Assembly: GCA_020724775.1 (NCBI GenBank)
Contig: DYGG01000006.1
Location: 20,153-84,152 of the forward strand
Direction of reading: 5' to 3'
Origin: Ignavibacterium sp.
GTDB lineage: Bacteria; Zixibacteria; MSB-5A5; GN15; PGXB01
DNA: 64,000 nucleotides
Part shown: positions 43,516 through 52,385 of the stretch, one piece after another
Layout: each line of letters starts with the position of its first letter
Position numbering within the stretch: position 1 is the stretch's first letter
Made by a program: the position numbers and the translations under genes
Notes under the pieces: generated by a model
Seen by the model: the letters and a program-made list of their open reading frames with translations, nothing else
Database searches by the model: none
Told to the model about the DNA's origin: nothing

Positions 43516-45867
43516 TCAGGCTCCCGGAGGGGGACCGGATTTGTACAAATAACTTATCAGGAAAGTGACATCAAGGATATTTAAGACTCCTGATGAATCG
43601 GCATCTCCGGAGCGAGTGGTCGGCGGCGCCGACCCTCCCTTGTAGAGATATGCCAGAAGGTACGTGGCATCCAGTATATTGATACCGCCGGAACCGTTGG
43701 CATCACCCCGCAACCCTCCCTTGCAAATCACATATCCTTGTGTCACTCGCGGCGCAAATGACAGTATCGGGCTGGTGAGCCTTATGGAACGGGTGCTGAT
43801 GGTCGCGGAATCTATCACCGCAAATTCTCCCGGGATCGCTCCGCCTTCGGCCGTAAAATAGAGTTTGGCTACTTCTCCAAACCCCGGGCTAAGTTGCGGT
43901 GCCCCTCCGCCGTTATTTGCCACCATCTCTAAACTGACCTGTTTGGTGAAATTATTGAGATAGTACGGCTGCAACAGTTCGAAATAACCGGTGCGGGCTC
44001 CATACTTAATCGAATCAAGCGTCAAATCGAGCGCCCCGGCGAAAGTCAGCGGCAAAGTGATTACATTCAGAGACTGCGTATTCCGCAGATAGACCGATAC
44101 GCCAAGTTTCCCCCCGGCATCAACGGAGTCGCTCACAAACAGAACCGTATCAGCCACTACCGCGATATAATTTTCTTTAACGCGGGTAAGTGTCCCTTCG
44201 CTTGACTGGACTACCAGCGTTACATCATAGAGACCAAGCGCATCATAGGTATGAACCGGGTTTTCCAGGCTGGATGAATCGCCATCACCGAAATACCACT
44301 TCCAGTCATAAGCGGAAGAAAGGGAACTGTCGGTAAACTGCACCGTCAAGGAATCAAACCCGATTCTGGTGTTTGCTCGGAAATTGGCTCCCCAGTTGTA
44401 CGCCTTGACCAGGTCGATGATTCCCCACCCGTAATTATTATTGGGCGAGCCGGCTTGACTGGCCGTCTGCATGAGGGCGCTGCGCACCTGCAAAGGTGTC
44501 AAATTTGGATTGGCGGAAAGAAGCAACGCCACTCCGCCGCCGACGAGCGGCGTCGAAAGAGAGGTTCCACTGGCGGTGGTATAAAAAGTGTTCGACGATG
44601 TGCCGGCGCAATATGTATTGACCCCCTGGGCGCATACTTCCGGTTTGATTCTGCCGTCAAAAGTCGGTCCCCGGGATGAAAATTGGGCTATATATCCAAG
44701 GGCATCGACTGCACCGCAGGCGATAATATCAAAAGCATCAGCCGGAGCGCTAAGGGTGGCCGCCGAAGGCCCACTGTTTCCCATGGAATTGCAGACCACT
44801 ATTCCCAGGCTCGCCGCCGTCCCGGCCGCTATCGATGTAATCGCGGTCTGACCGTCAAAACTGGAGTATGAATACCAGTCGGAATAGCCGAGCGAGGAGG
44901 AAATAACATCCGCTCCCAGACTGTCCGCCCACTCCAAAGCCGCCACCCAGTTATCTTCTTCCACCGGCGTTTCACTGCGGACATCTTCGGTTTTGGCAAG
45001 CAGGAAGGAGGCGCCATAAGCCGGTCCATAGAGCGTTCCGGCTGTCTGACCGCCCAGAGTGGACCAGGTCAAAGTGCCATGATTATGCTGACTGGCAGCA
45101 TCGACCGCCTCGTTTTGGGTGTTACCGTCGTCAAAGATAAAGTCATACTCAGCAAGCATTCGCGACTCGCTGAAGGCGGCGGCAAAAGCCTGATGACTTT
45201 TCAGGTATCCCGTATCCAGCATTGCCACTATTACTCCCGAACCTTTGAAGCCAAGATTATGCATCGCCGGAGCATTGACCATCTGCAGTTGATTGTATGA
45301 CGAGCCATAACTGAGAGCATCAGCCGCCATCGGTTTGAACTGAGGAAGCACCGACTCCGGCTCAGATGTAATATCTCTTTCAGGGAAATATCCTGCCACC
45401 GGCCTTATATTATTCACAAAAGGTAATGCCGCTATATCGCTAAGACGAGAATGAGGAATCTCGAAACTTGCCGCATTCAGCCAGCGGGAGGCGCGACGAA
45501 ACTTGCCGCCCGCCGCTACTATGGCATCTATATATTTCTGGCTGACCGGCAGGTCGGCAAAGGTCACACTTTCCAACCCGACTTTCTTGCGACGGGCAAG
45601 AGCATGCTCATCAATCTTCACCTGACTGGCGGCGGCAGCAAACTGCTCCTTCCGGAGGATTCCTTTGTCATTAAAAAATACCCAGATGCGGGCGGTCTCC
45701 GGATTCTTTGATTTCAGAAACGCGGTCACCGGCGGAGTCAAGACATCGGCCGTCTTCTCCAGAACGACCGGCTCAGATTTCAGAACCTGTGCGACTTGGT
45801 TCTGCGCCTGTGCGGTTCCGGAGATTAATGTCAAAAGGGAACAAAAAGAGATTAACTTCCAATTCAT
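43516..45867 (-). CDS. Secreted subtilisin-like protease with PKD, cohesin-like and dockerin-like domains
   Basis: 783 residues with signal peptide LISFCSLLTLISGTAQA. A propeptide (about 60-165) leads into an S8 catalytic domain: Asp in VIVAMLDTGYLKSHQA, His in QHNHGTLTWST, Ser in SGTSLSTPLVGGG. A PKD domain follows (YDWKWYFGDGDSSSLENPVH). Residues about 575-700 resemble a cohesin (VYLRNTQSLNVITLPLTFAG ... GFGEVAKLYFTAEGG). The end has two dockerin-like repeats, GDANGSGGINILDATYLLAY and GDADSSGVLNILDVTFLISY, each followed by LYK(G/S)G. Having both types in one protein could allow self-association. A predicted promoter is about 57 bases upstream. Confidence 0.88.
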   Translation of the reverse strand: MNWKLISFCSLLTLISGTAQAQNQVAQVLKSEPVVLEKTADVLTPPVTAFLKSKNPETARIWVFFNDKGILRKEQFAAAASQVKIDEHALARRKKVGLESVTFADLPVSQKYIDAIVAAGGKFRRASRWLNAASFEIPHSRLSDIAALPFVNNIRPVAGYFPERDITSEPESVLPQFKPMAADALSYGSSYNQLQMVNAPAMHNLGFKGSGVIVAMLDTGYLKSHQAFAAAFSESRMLAEYDFIFDDGNTQNEAVDAASQHNHGTLTWSTLGGQTAGTLYGPAYGASFLLAKTEDVRSETPVEEDNWVAALEWADSLGADVISSSLGYSDWYSYSSFDGQTAITSIAAGTAASLGIVVCNSMGNSGPSAATLSAPADAFDIIACGAVDALGYIAQFSSRGPTFDGRIKPEVCAQGVNTYCAGTSSNTFYTTASGTSLSTPLVGGGVALLLSANPNLTPLQVRSALMQTASQAGSPNNNYGWGIIDLVKAYNWGANFRANTRIGFDSLTVQFTDSSLSSAYDWKWYFGDGDSSSLENPVHTYDALGLYDVTLVVQSSEGTLTRVKENYIAVVADTVLFVSDSVDAGGKLGVSVYLRNTQSLNVITLPLTFAGALDLTLDSIKYGARTGYFELLQPYYLNNFTKQVSLEMVANNGGGAPQLSPGFGEVAKLYFTAEGGAIPGEFAVIDSATISTRSIRLTSPILSFAPRVTQGYVICKGGLRGDANGSGGINILDATYLLAYLYKGGSAPPTTRSGDADSSGVLNILDVTFLISYLYKSGPPPGA

Positions 45868-46180
45868 CGGTTGTCCTTCCTATGAGGGCGGGTAAACGTG
45901 GGGCACACTTATCGTTATTTAAGAATTTACTGTTTCAATTTCCAATGTCAATACTTAGTTGCCGCCAGGCAATCTGTATAGGGGATTCCCTATACTTAAT
46001 CGCTTAATTTGCGCCCGAAATTGGCTACTCAAGCCGAACGCACTTCGCTACAAACCTCATAACCTCTTATCGTCCAATTAAGTTTCCCCATTTACGCACT
46101 TATGCCACTTTTTTTGGCGGGAAGGCATTAATTCTGCGGATTCTTGCCTCAGAAAATCGACCAGGAAAGGATATTAATAT
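45868..46180. other. Intergenic region between divergent genes
   Basis: About 313 bases without a gene. It holds the predicted subtilase promoter (45924-45951) and a perfect inverted repeat at 45976-45995 (see findings). No clear promoter for the pseudopilin gene was found. Confidence 0.5.
45924..45951 (-). promoter_or_regulatory. Predicted promoter of the subtilase gene
   Basis: On the minus strand: TTGACA (45951-45946), 16-base spacer, TAAATT (45929-45924) followed by C. Confidence 0.5.
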
Positions 46181-46687
46181 ATGTTCAAGCGAATTCGGCA
46201 GATGAAAGGTGTGACCATGGTAGAGTTGCTCGCCGCTGTGGTCATTATCGGGGTCATAACCTCTATGGCTGCCCCGGAATTCGAACGGTCAATACAGAGA
46301 ATTAAGTTCCGCTCGGAGACAAAGAACCTGCTATCTACTATGCGGACGGCCCGCTCACACGCCATCGCAGAAAAAAGCCAGTACGGTATTCATTTCGACG
46401 GCAATGCCCGGGTCATAACCCTCTTTAAAGACATAGCCAATCCGAGCAACCTGGCTTATGATGTCGGCGCCGATTCCGTTCTTCGTGTTGATACCCTCCC
46501 TCTGGAATTCAGTTATCTTTATGCTTCTTTCCCCAATTCGGCGTTAATCTTCCAGGCTAATGGAACGGCCAATGCTACTGGCGATGTCTTTATGATTTCA
46601 AACCCGACCGGAACGGTTAACCTTACACAGCTCAATGTGTTAGCGTCAACCGGGCGCTCCAAAATACAGTATATCAATAATTATTGA
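46181..46687 (+). CDS. Type IV pilin-like / pseudopilin (GspH/FimT type)
   Basis: 168 residues. The prepilin signature is MKGVTMVELLAAVVIIGVIT: cleavage after Gly, then a methylatable residue, Glu at +5 and a hydrophobic helix. The body begins FRSETKNLLSTMRTARSHAI AEKSQ-like, the pattern of GspH/FimT minor pseudopilins, then a beta-rich head. It should be cut by PilD and join a pilus or pseudopilus. It is separated from pilM by about 260 bases and a terminator, so it is its own unit next to the pilus assembly genes. Confidence 0.85.
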   Translation: MFKRIRQMKGVTMVELLAAVVIIGVITSMAAPEFERSIQRIKFRSETKNLLSTMRTARSHAIAEKSQYGIHFDGNARVITLFKDIANPSNLAYDVGADSVLRVDTLPLEFSYLYASFPNSALIFQANGTANATGDVFMISNPTGTVNLTQLNVLASTGRSKIQYINNY

Positions 46688-46713
46688 TAACTCCCTCTTT
46701 CTCATCCTCCGGT

Positions 46714-46748
46714 AAACCCCCTGTCACCTCACGGCGGGGGGTTTTTTT
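46714..46748 (+). terminator. Terminator after the pseudopilin gene
   Basis: Stem AAACCCCC / GGGGGTTT (46714-46721 with 46737-46744), 15-base loop, seven-T tail. Confidence 0.75.
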
Positions 46749-46947
46749 AGTCGCCAAAATAAATTTCCGATTGATGTTAAAAATTTGAACTGACAATCCG
46801 ATAACATCAAAGAATATACCGTGCCCAGCCGAATGAATTGAGAGAAGCCCTAATTGAGTCAAGTGGATAGATGTTAATTTTAGGGAATTATTGACGATAA
46901 GAAACTAAGATGAACAAAAAGAGCCTTATTAAATAGAAGAGACGCCT

Positions 46948-48000
46948 ATGTTTTCTTTGAAAAAGAACAAGAGTACGGTCGGCCTGGATGTCGGGGCCAG
47001 TTCCATAAAACTGGTGAAACTCGACCGCCACAAGGACGGTCTGGCTGTAAGCGCCATGGGCATCCGGGAATTGCCCCCGGAAGCGATTGTCGCTGACGAG
47101 GTCAAGGATAGAGAAGCGGTCATCTTTAATATTCAGTCCCTAGTCGACCAGATCGACCCGAAAATCAAGGATGTCGTTATCTCGATTTCCGGTTTCGGTG
47201 TCATTACCGACAAATTTATGATTGATAAGAAATCGGGCTCCGAAGCCGAGCAGGCAATACTGTTTGAAGCGGAACAGCGGTCTCCCTTCGACGTTGAAGA
47301 CGTCACTCTCGACCATCATGTAATCAAAGTCGACGAAGAGACAAGGAAAGCGGAAATTCTTCTGGTTGCCGCCCGCAACGAATTTCTCAATTCGTATGTG
47401 GAACTCATCATGGATGCCGGTCTTCAGCCGGTGGTGGTCGACATTGACGCCTTCGCGACTCTCAATGCTTACGAACATAACTATGAAATCGACCCCAGCC
47501 GAATTACGGTGCTGGTGAATCTCGGGTACGATGTGACCAACATTCTTTACCTCACCGAAGGGTTGTATCATTCGACCCGCGATATATCGTCGGGAACTCG
47601 CGAAATCTATAATGCCATTCAGAAAGAATTCCGCCTCAATGCGGAGTTGGCGAATAAGGCTCTCAAAGGTGAAATGAAGGACTCTATCGACCAGGACATG
47701 CTCAAGGCGACCATTATATCGGCCTCCGACGAACTGGTCTCGGGTCTGGAACTGGCTTTCTCCTATTTTAAGACACAGGCAAAGGTTGACAAGATTGACT
47801 GGATGGTTCTCAGCGGCGGAGGCGCCCTGGTGCCGTACCTTCCGGAATTTCTGCAGTCAAAATTGAATGTCCCGCTCGAGATTCTCAATCCTCTCCGGAA
47901 TATTGACTTCGACCCCGATATGTTCCACTATCTGGCGCCGGAAAAGATCGCGCCGCTTCTGACCGTTCCTATCGGGCTGGCGATGAGGAAGACGAGGTAA
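46948..48000 (+). CDS. pilM: Type IV pilus inner-membrane platform protein PilM
   Basis: 350 residues with the actin-like ATPase fold: phosphate-1 motif VGLDVGASSIKLVKL, phosphate-2 region VLVNLGYDVTNILYL, adenosine motif WMVLSGGGALVPYL. PilM binds the short cytoplasmic tail of PilN and links the pilus motor to the periplasmic PilNOP complex. It starts the pilMNOPQ operon; the next gene begins 4 bases downstream. Length is normal. Confidence 0.95.
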   Translation: MFSLKKNKSTVGLDVGASSIKLVKLDRHKDGLAVSAMGIRELPPEAIVADEVKDREAVIFNIQSLVDQIDPKIKDVVISISGFGVITDKFMIDKKSGSEAEQAILFEAEQRSPFDVEDVTLDHHVIKVDEETRKAEILLVAARNEFLNSYVELIMDAGLQPVVVDIDAFATLNAYEHNYEIDPSRITVLVNLGYDVTNILYLTEGLYHSTRDISSGTREIYNAIQKEFRLNAELANKALKGEMKDSIDQDMLKATIISASDELVSGLELAFSYFKTQAKVDKIDWMVLSGGGALVPYLPEFLQSKLNVPLEILNPLRNIDFDPDMFHYLAPEKIAPLLTVPIGLAMRKTR

Positions 48001-48004
48001 TGAT

Positions 48005-48751
48005 ATGATAAACATAAACCTACTTCCCAAACAGTATCTTAAGCGGTCCGCCGGCATAAGTCTTGGCAAACATGGAATATACGCCGTCGCCGCCGCCTGC
48101 GGTGTCGTTCTCATGCTGGGCGCCATCACCCTCTATCAACTGCACCAAATGAGAGAGTTGAACGGTCAGATGGAAATCGCCCGTTCCCGCACCATGCAGT
48201 TGCAGAAGGATATTCAAATGGTCGATGCCCTCATTGATATTAAAGGCAAGATAACCAATCGTATGGAAGCGGTGGAGCGCCTCGACCGTCATCGCAGTTC
48301 TTGGGTCCGAATACTGGAGGACTTCAGCCGCAACCTGCCGGAGTTTGTCTGGCTTTCAAGTTTTGTGGAATTGAAAGATAAAAATCCGGCGCAGGCCGCG
48401 TCTCAGAGAAGCAATGTCCTGGCGTCGCCCGGCAAGCAGGCCCCGCAGCCGTCTCAACCGCAGCCGACACAGGCGGCCGCTCCTGTTGACCCCAATGCGC
48501 CGGTGGTTAAGCCGGCCGAGATTGAAGGGTTTGCTTTTACCCTCAACGCCCTGGCGTCGTTTATGATAAAAATGATGCGCTCCAATTACTTTGAGGATAT
48601 CGACCTGGTCTTCTCAAAGGAAATCGCCATCGGAAAGCAGAAAGCGTACAATTTCAAATTGACCTGCAACGTCCATTACCTCTCCGACGAAGAACTGGAG
48701 AAAATGGTCTTGCAGACCGTAAATGAAACTCCCGATGACAACATAAATTAG
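48005..48751 (+). CDS. pilN: Type IV pilus protein PilN
   Basis: 248 residues. The N-terminus MININLLPKQYLKRSA is the classic PilN tail that binds PilM. A membrane helix (IYAVAAACGVVLMLGAITLY) near 23-42 precedes a coiled coil and a ferredoxin-like domain. A Pro/Gln-rich insertion (about 140-165) makes this PilN longer than usual (about 180-200). It starts 4 bases after pilM. Confidence 0.9.
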   Translation: MININLLPKQYLKRSAGISLGKHGIYAVAAACGVVLMLGAITLYQLHQMRELNGQMEIARSRTMQLQKDIQMVDALIDIKGKITNRMEAVERLDRHRSSWVRILEDFSRNLPEFVWLSSFVELKDKNPAQAASQRSNVLASPGKQAPQPSQPQPTQAAAPVDPNAPVVKPAEIEGFAFTLNALASFMIKMMRSNYFEDIDLVFSKEIAIGKQKAYNFKLTCNVHYLSDEELEKMVLQTVNETPDDNIN

Positions 48752-48762
48752 AGAGTAATACC

Positions 48763-49380
48763 ATGGATTTCAGAGACCCTAAAGTTCAGAAGATTGCGCT
48801 GGGCGTCGTCGCCTTCTTCGTAGTGGCATATTTCTGGTACTCCCGGCTTTATTCCACCTACGATGCGCAATTGACCAGTATGACGCGGGAATATGAGACG
48901 ATGATTACCAACTTGAAGAATGTCGAGTTGAAATCGAAGTCCCTGGATGCTCTCAAGATTGAATATGAAGACCTTCTTGCGAAATACCAGGAAATTGAGC
49001 AGTTGCTACCGGAAGTGAAACAAATTCCTTCCTTCTTGGTGCAGTTGCACACCGCCTCATCACTGACCGGCACAAGGATTACCCGCATCGAACCGCAACC
49101 GATTCAGCCGGAGAATTTTTATAATGTCGCCAGTTTCGAGGTGGAGATGACCGGAACCTATCACGACTTCGGCAAATTCATAGGTTATGTCGCCAATTTT
49201 CCGTTCATAGCCAATGTCTCCAACATAAAGTTGACCTCGCAGACGGTGGCAAAGACCGGCCAACCTCAGCCCGACGAACAGAAATCGGTCGGTTTGCATA
49301 AACCGACTCTAACGGCAAGCTTCATCCTCTCTACCTATTTCGTTAAACCGGAAGAGAGGTTGCAGGAATTGGCTATATAG
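48763..49380 (+). CDS. pilO: Type IV pilus protein PilO
   Basis: 205 residues. One membrane helix (IALGVVAFFVVAYFWYSRLY) near 10-30, a coiled coil (about 35-75), then a ferredoxin-like domain with FLVQLHTASSLTGTRITRIE and EMTGTYHDFGKFIGYVANFP. PilO pairs with PilN in the periplasmic ring. Placed between pilN and the pilP gene with short gaps. Confidence 0.93.
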   Translation: MDFRDPKVQKIALGVVAFFVVAYFWYSRLYSTYDAQLTSMTREYETMITNLKNVELKSKSLDALKIEYEDLLAKYQEIEQLLPEVKQIPSFLVQLHTASSLTGTRITRIEPQPIQPENFYNVASFEVEMTGTYHDFGKFIGYVANFPFIANVSNIKLTSQTVAKTGQPQPDEQKSVGLHKPTLTASFILSTYFVKPEERLQELAI

Positions 49381-49397
49381 AGGAGGATGGAGTCAAT

Positions 49398-50918
49398 ATG
49401 AAAAAGAAACTTAATATGGCAATATTTCTCGTCCTGGTTCTCGGTGCCGTTTCGACTTTGGCTGAGACCGGGGTCGAGGCTCTGCATCTACGAAAAATCA
49501 ATAATGAAACCGTTCTCAAGATTGACCTTTCCGGACCATTCCAGTTCTCGCATCAGTCTGAAGTGGCAAAGGACGGCAAGCCGAATCGGATAATTATCGA
49601 TCTCTTTCCGGCCGTGCATAAACTTGGCAGGAAGGTATTCACCCAATTGCCCACTTCACTGGTTACCTCCATCAGAACCAGCCAGTTTGCGGTGCAACCG
49701 GAAAAGGTGGTCCGCGTGGTGCTTGACCTGCAGGAACAGGCGATATATCGAATTGAAAAAAGTGGCGATTTTGTTTTCATCTACGTTCCGGACAACAGCC
49801 CGGATTTTGCCGAGTGGTCAAGCAACAATCAGCAGGAACCCAGCAAACCGGTAGAAAAGGAAGTTCCCCAGTCGGTAGTTAGGGCAGAACCGCCCAGTCA
49901 GCCAGTGGAAACGGCAGTAATAGAGAAGCCGTCTGCTCAAGCGGACAATCCTCCTCAAGAGATTCCGACGGTCGAAGCCATGACTTCGGTTGAAGCAGAA
50001 CCGCCGACAGAAGCTGTCTCTCAGGAAGAGGTTTCTTCGGAAGAATCCAGTGTGATGGCGACGGTTGAAAACCTGATGCCCCTCAGGACTTTCAGCCGCC
50101 CGCAGCAGTCGCGCTTTATCGATGAGGAGATGGCGAAGACATCCCAGCCTGCTTTCGCTCAAGAGACTCCCGCCGCAACGCCGGTATATCAGCCGGAGAA
50201 TGAACCTACCGTGGTAACAACCACATCTCCTGAGACAAGCGAGGTGTCAACCAATGTTGAGTCGACCGTTGTCGCCGCTGTCGCGCCGGAAATAGCGCCG
50301 CAGGTAGAATCGGTCGCGGTGCCGACTCCGCAGACGGCCGAAACGCCGGTCGCCGAAACCAAAGCCACCGATAGTTCGGTCAAAGGTTCCGAGGTAGCCT
50401 TAAAATCTCAGGACCTCTATCACGATACTGGCGTCCTGGTTCAGGAAATTTCTCCTGATGACCTTCCCGCGATTGACCCCACCGCCCTGGCGGAGGTTTC
50501 ACCTGATGATTCCACCGGGCAGAAGCCGACTTCGCGGTTCCGTCGCGACGGTTATTTCCCGGCAAAACTGAAAGGAACCATCGTAGCCGAATTCCCGCAG
50601 CGAATGGTGATAGAATATGCCCCTGGAGTGTTTCGTGACCCCTTTGAGACCCTCATCAACGAGACCAAGCAGAACGAGGGACCGCAGGAGAAGAGAATCC
50701 CCGATGTCGAGACTTCGCGCCTGGTTGGTATTCTCGAATCCTCCAGCGGGAAAAATCGTGCGCTCCTGGAAGACCTTGATGGTTACGGCTACATTCTCAA
50801 AGCCGGCGATAAAGTGAAAAAAGGATATGTGGAAAGAATAGATTCCGACAAAGCATTTTTCCAACTGTTTGAATATGGGTGGAGCCGTACTATCGCTCTC
50901 TACCTGGGTCGAAATTAA
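49398..50918 (+). CDS. pilP: PilP-like protein with N-terminal AMIN domain
   Basis: 506 residues, more than twice the usual PilP length. Signal peptide AIFLVLVLGAVSTLAET. Residues about 25-135 form an AMIN domain (ETVLKIDLSGPFQFSHQSEV, RIIIDLFPAVHKLGRKVF, VVRVVLDLQEQAIYRI), normally found at the N-terminus of the secretin PilQ. A long Pro/Glu/Val/Thr-rich linker follows (about 140-385). The C-terminus is PilP-like: FRDPFETLINETKQ, LVGILESSSGKNRALLEDLD, GYILKAGDKVKKGYVERID. GAGGAGGA precedes the ATG. PilP bridges PilNO and PilQ; here AMIN may anchor it to peptidoglycan. Confidence 0.85.
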   Translation: MKKKLNMAIFLVLVLGAVSTLAETGVEALHLRKINNETVLKIDLSGPFQFSHQSEVAKDGKPNRIIIDLFPAVHKLGRKVFTQLPTSLVTSIRTSQFAVQPEKVVRVVLDLQEQAIYRIEKSGDFVFIYVPDNSPDFAEWSSNNQQEPSKPVEKEVPQSVVRAEPPSQPVETAVIEKPSAQADNPPQEIPTVEAMTSVEAEPPTEAVSQEEVSSEESSVMATVENLMPLRTFSRPQQSRFIDEEMAKTSQPAFAQETPAATPVYQPENEPTVVTTTSPETSEVSTNVESTVVAAVAPEIAPQVESVAVPTPQTAETPVAETKATDSSVKGSEVALKSQDLYHDTGVLVQEISPDDLPAIDPTALAEVSPDDSTGQKPTSRFRRDGYFPAKLKGTIVAEFPQRMVIEYAPGVFRDPFETLINETKQNEGPQEKRIPDVETSRLVGILESSSGKNRALLEDLDGYGYILKAGDKVKKGYVERIDSDKAFFQLFEYGWSRTIALYLGRN

Positions 50919-50936
50919 GGAAAGGCGGGAAGATAT

Positions 50937-52229
50937 ATGAATAGAATAAAGACTTGGCATTTCGGCATTATGCTCTTGACCTTTTTGATGGTCTTGCTGA
51001 CAGTTGCCCCGGTTTCGGCGCAGAGCGGTTCCAAAGACCCCTCGGTGCCAATTGAAAACCTTACGTTTCAGGCTGCCGACATCCGCGCCGTAATACGGTT
51101 TCTTGCCGATTACGGTCAGGTCAACGTGGTCGTGGCGCCGACCGTTCAGGGAAGCGTTACTATTACCCTTCGGGATGTTATGTGGGACCAGGCGCTCAAG
51201 ATCATAGGCCAGACCTACGACCTGGCGGTCGTTTTTGAGACTGACGGTTATATCCGGGTTCTCCCTTCGGCCGATTACCGCAAAGAGCGGACGGAAGAAG
51301 AGAAACATAAACTGGAACAGGAAACTCTGACCCGGCTTGAAGTCAAAATAGTCCGCCTGGCAAATACCGCCGCCAACGAACTGGTGGCATCAGTAAAATC
51401 GCTGATGACCGACCGCGGTAAAGTTGACGCTGACGCCCGCACCAATTCCTTGATTCTCCAGGAAGTCCCCGAGAATATTGAGCGGGTGGTCAATTTCATA
51501 AAAGAACTCGACAGCCCGGCCCGCCAGATAAAAATCTCGGCGCAGATTCTGGAAATTTATTCAACCGACGCCGATGAACTGGGCATTTATTGGTCCGCCG
51601 GCGGCAGTTATGTCCCTAACGGCGCCCGCTCCATTACCCAGACATTCACCCAGAACGGCGATCGCGTTACTGACCCCTTAGGGCAGTACAATATTACTGC
51701 TTTACAAAGAGGCTGGGATATAAATGCCACCATTTCCGCCATAGTCAGCAATGGTAAGGGCAAGATTATCGCTCATCCCGAAATAACCACTATTGACAAT
51801 AAAGAAGCCCGCATCCAGATGGGTCAGCGGGTGCCGATAAAGCAGTATGACCAGGCCGGTAATGTGGTCATTCAGTTCGAAGAGGTCGGCACCATTCTGA
51901 GTGTGACTCCTCATATTACCGCTGAGAATCAGATTCTGATGCATCTGAAGCCGGAGCGAAGCACTCTGGAGCCGGACCCGTCTGGCATTATTATCAATAC
52001 CAATAATGCGGAGACGAATGTGGTTGTAAATAACGGTCAGACCGCTGTTATCGGCGGCTTGACCACCCAGGATGAAGTGGAGGCGGAAACCGGTATCCCG
52101 ATTCTGAAAGATATCCCGCTTATTGGCGCCATATTCCGCTATAAGCAGACCTCGGTCGAGAACCGAGACCTGGTCATTTTTGTCACTCCGACCATAGTTC
52201 AGAACGACCTGGCAGAGACATCTCCGTAA
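50937..52229 (+). CDS. pilQ: Type IV pilus secretin PilQ (short, no AMIN domain)
   Basis: 430 residues; typical PilQ is about 600-750. Signal peptide MLLTFLMVLLTVAPVSAQ. An STN/N0 domain is at about 38-108 (ENLTFQAADIRAVIRFLADY), an N1 domain at about 128-200 (VRLANTAANELVASVKSLMT), and the secretin barrel domain from about 200 (QIKISAQILEIYSTDADELG; EVGTILSVTPHIT; NNGQTAVIGGL; VPLIGAIF-like IPLIGAIFRYK; NRDLVIFVTPTIV). It forms the outer-membrane pilus pore. The AMIN domains usually at the front are absent and appear on PilP instead. Confidence 0.94.
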   Translation: MNRIKTWHFGIMLLTFLMVLLTVAPVSAQSGSKDPSVPIENLTFQAADIRAVIRFLADYGQVNVVVAPTVQGSVTITLRDVMWDQALKIIGQTYDLAVVFETDGYIRVLPSADYRKERTEEEKHKLEQETLTRLEVKIVRLANTAANELVASVKSLMTDRGKVDADARTNSLILQEVPENIERVVNFIKELDSPARQIKISAQILEIYSTDADELGIYWSAGGSYVPNGARSITQTFTQNGDRVTDPLGQYNITALQRGWDINATISAIVSNGKGKIIAHPEITTIDNKEARIQMGQRVPIKQYDQAGNVVIQFEEVGTILSVTPHITAENQILMHLKPERSTLEPDPSGIIINTNNAETNVVVNNGQTAVIGGLTTQDEVEAETGIPILKDIPLIGAIFRYKQTSVENRDLVIFVTPTIVQNDLAETSP

Positions 52230-52249
52230 GTTTATAGGGGGATTTGTTG

Positions 52250-52282
52250 AACCCGTCCGGTTTCTTCCGGACGGGTTTTTTT
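52250..52282 (+). terminator. Terminator of the pilMNOPQ operon
   Basis: Perfect stem AACCCGTCCGG / CCGGACGGGTT (52250-52260 with 52267-52277), six-base loop, seven-T tail. Confidence 0.92.
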
Positions 52283-52385
52283 GTGACTAAAAGAGACGCC
52301 AAATCTTCCGATAATACTAAGAGAGTAAAAACTTTCAGCCAAGAGTAAACAACTTAACACTAATCATAAAGAAACAGGAGTCAAA

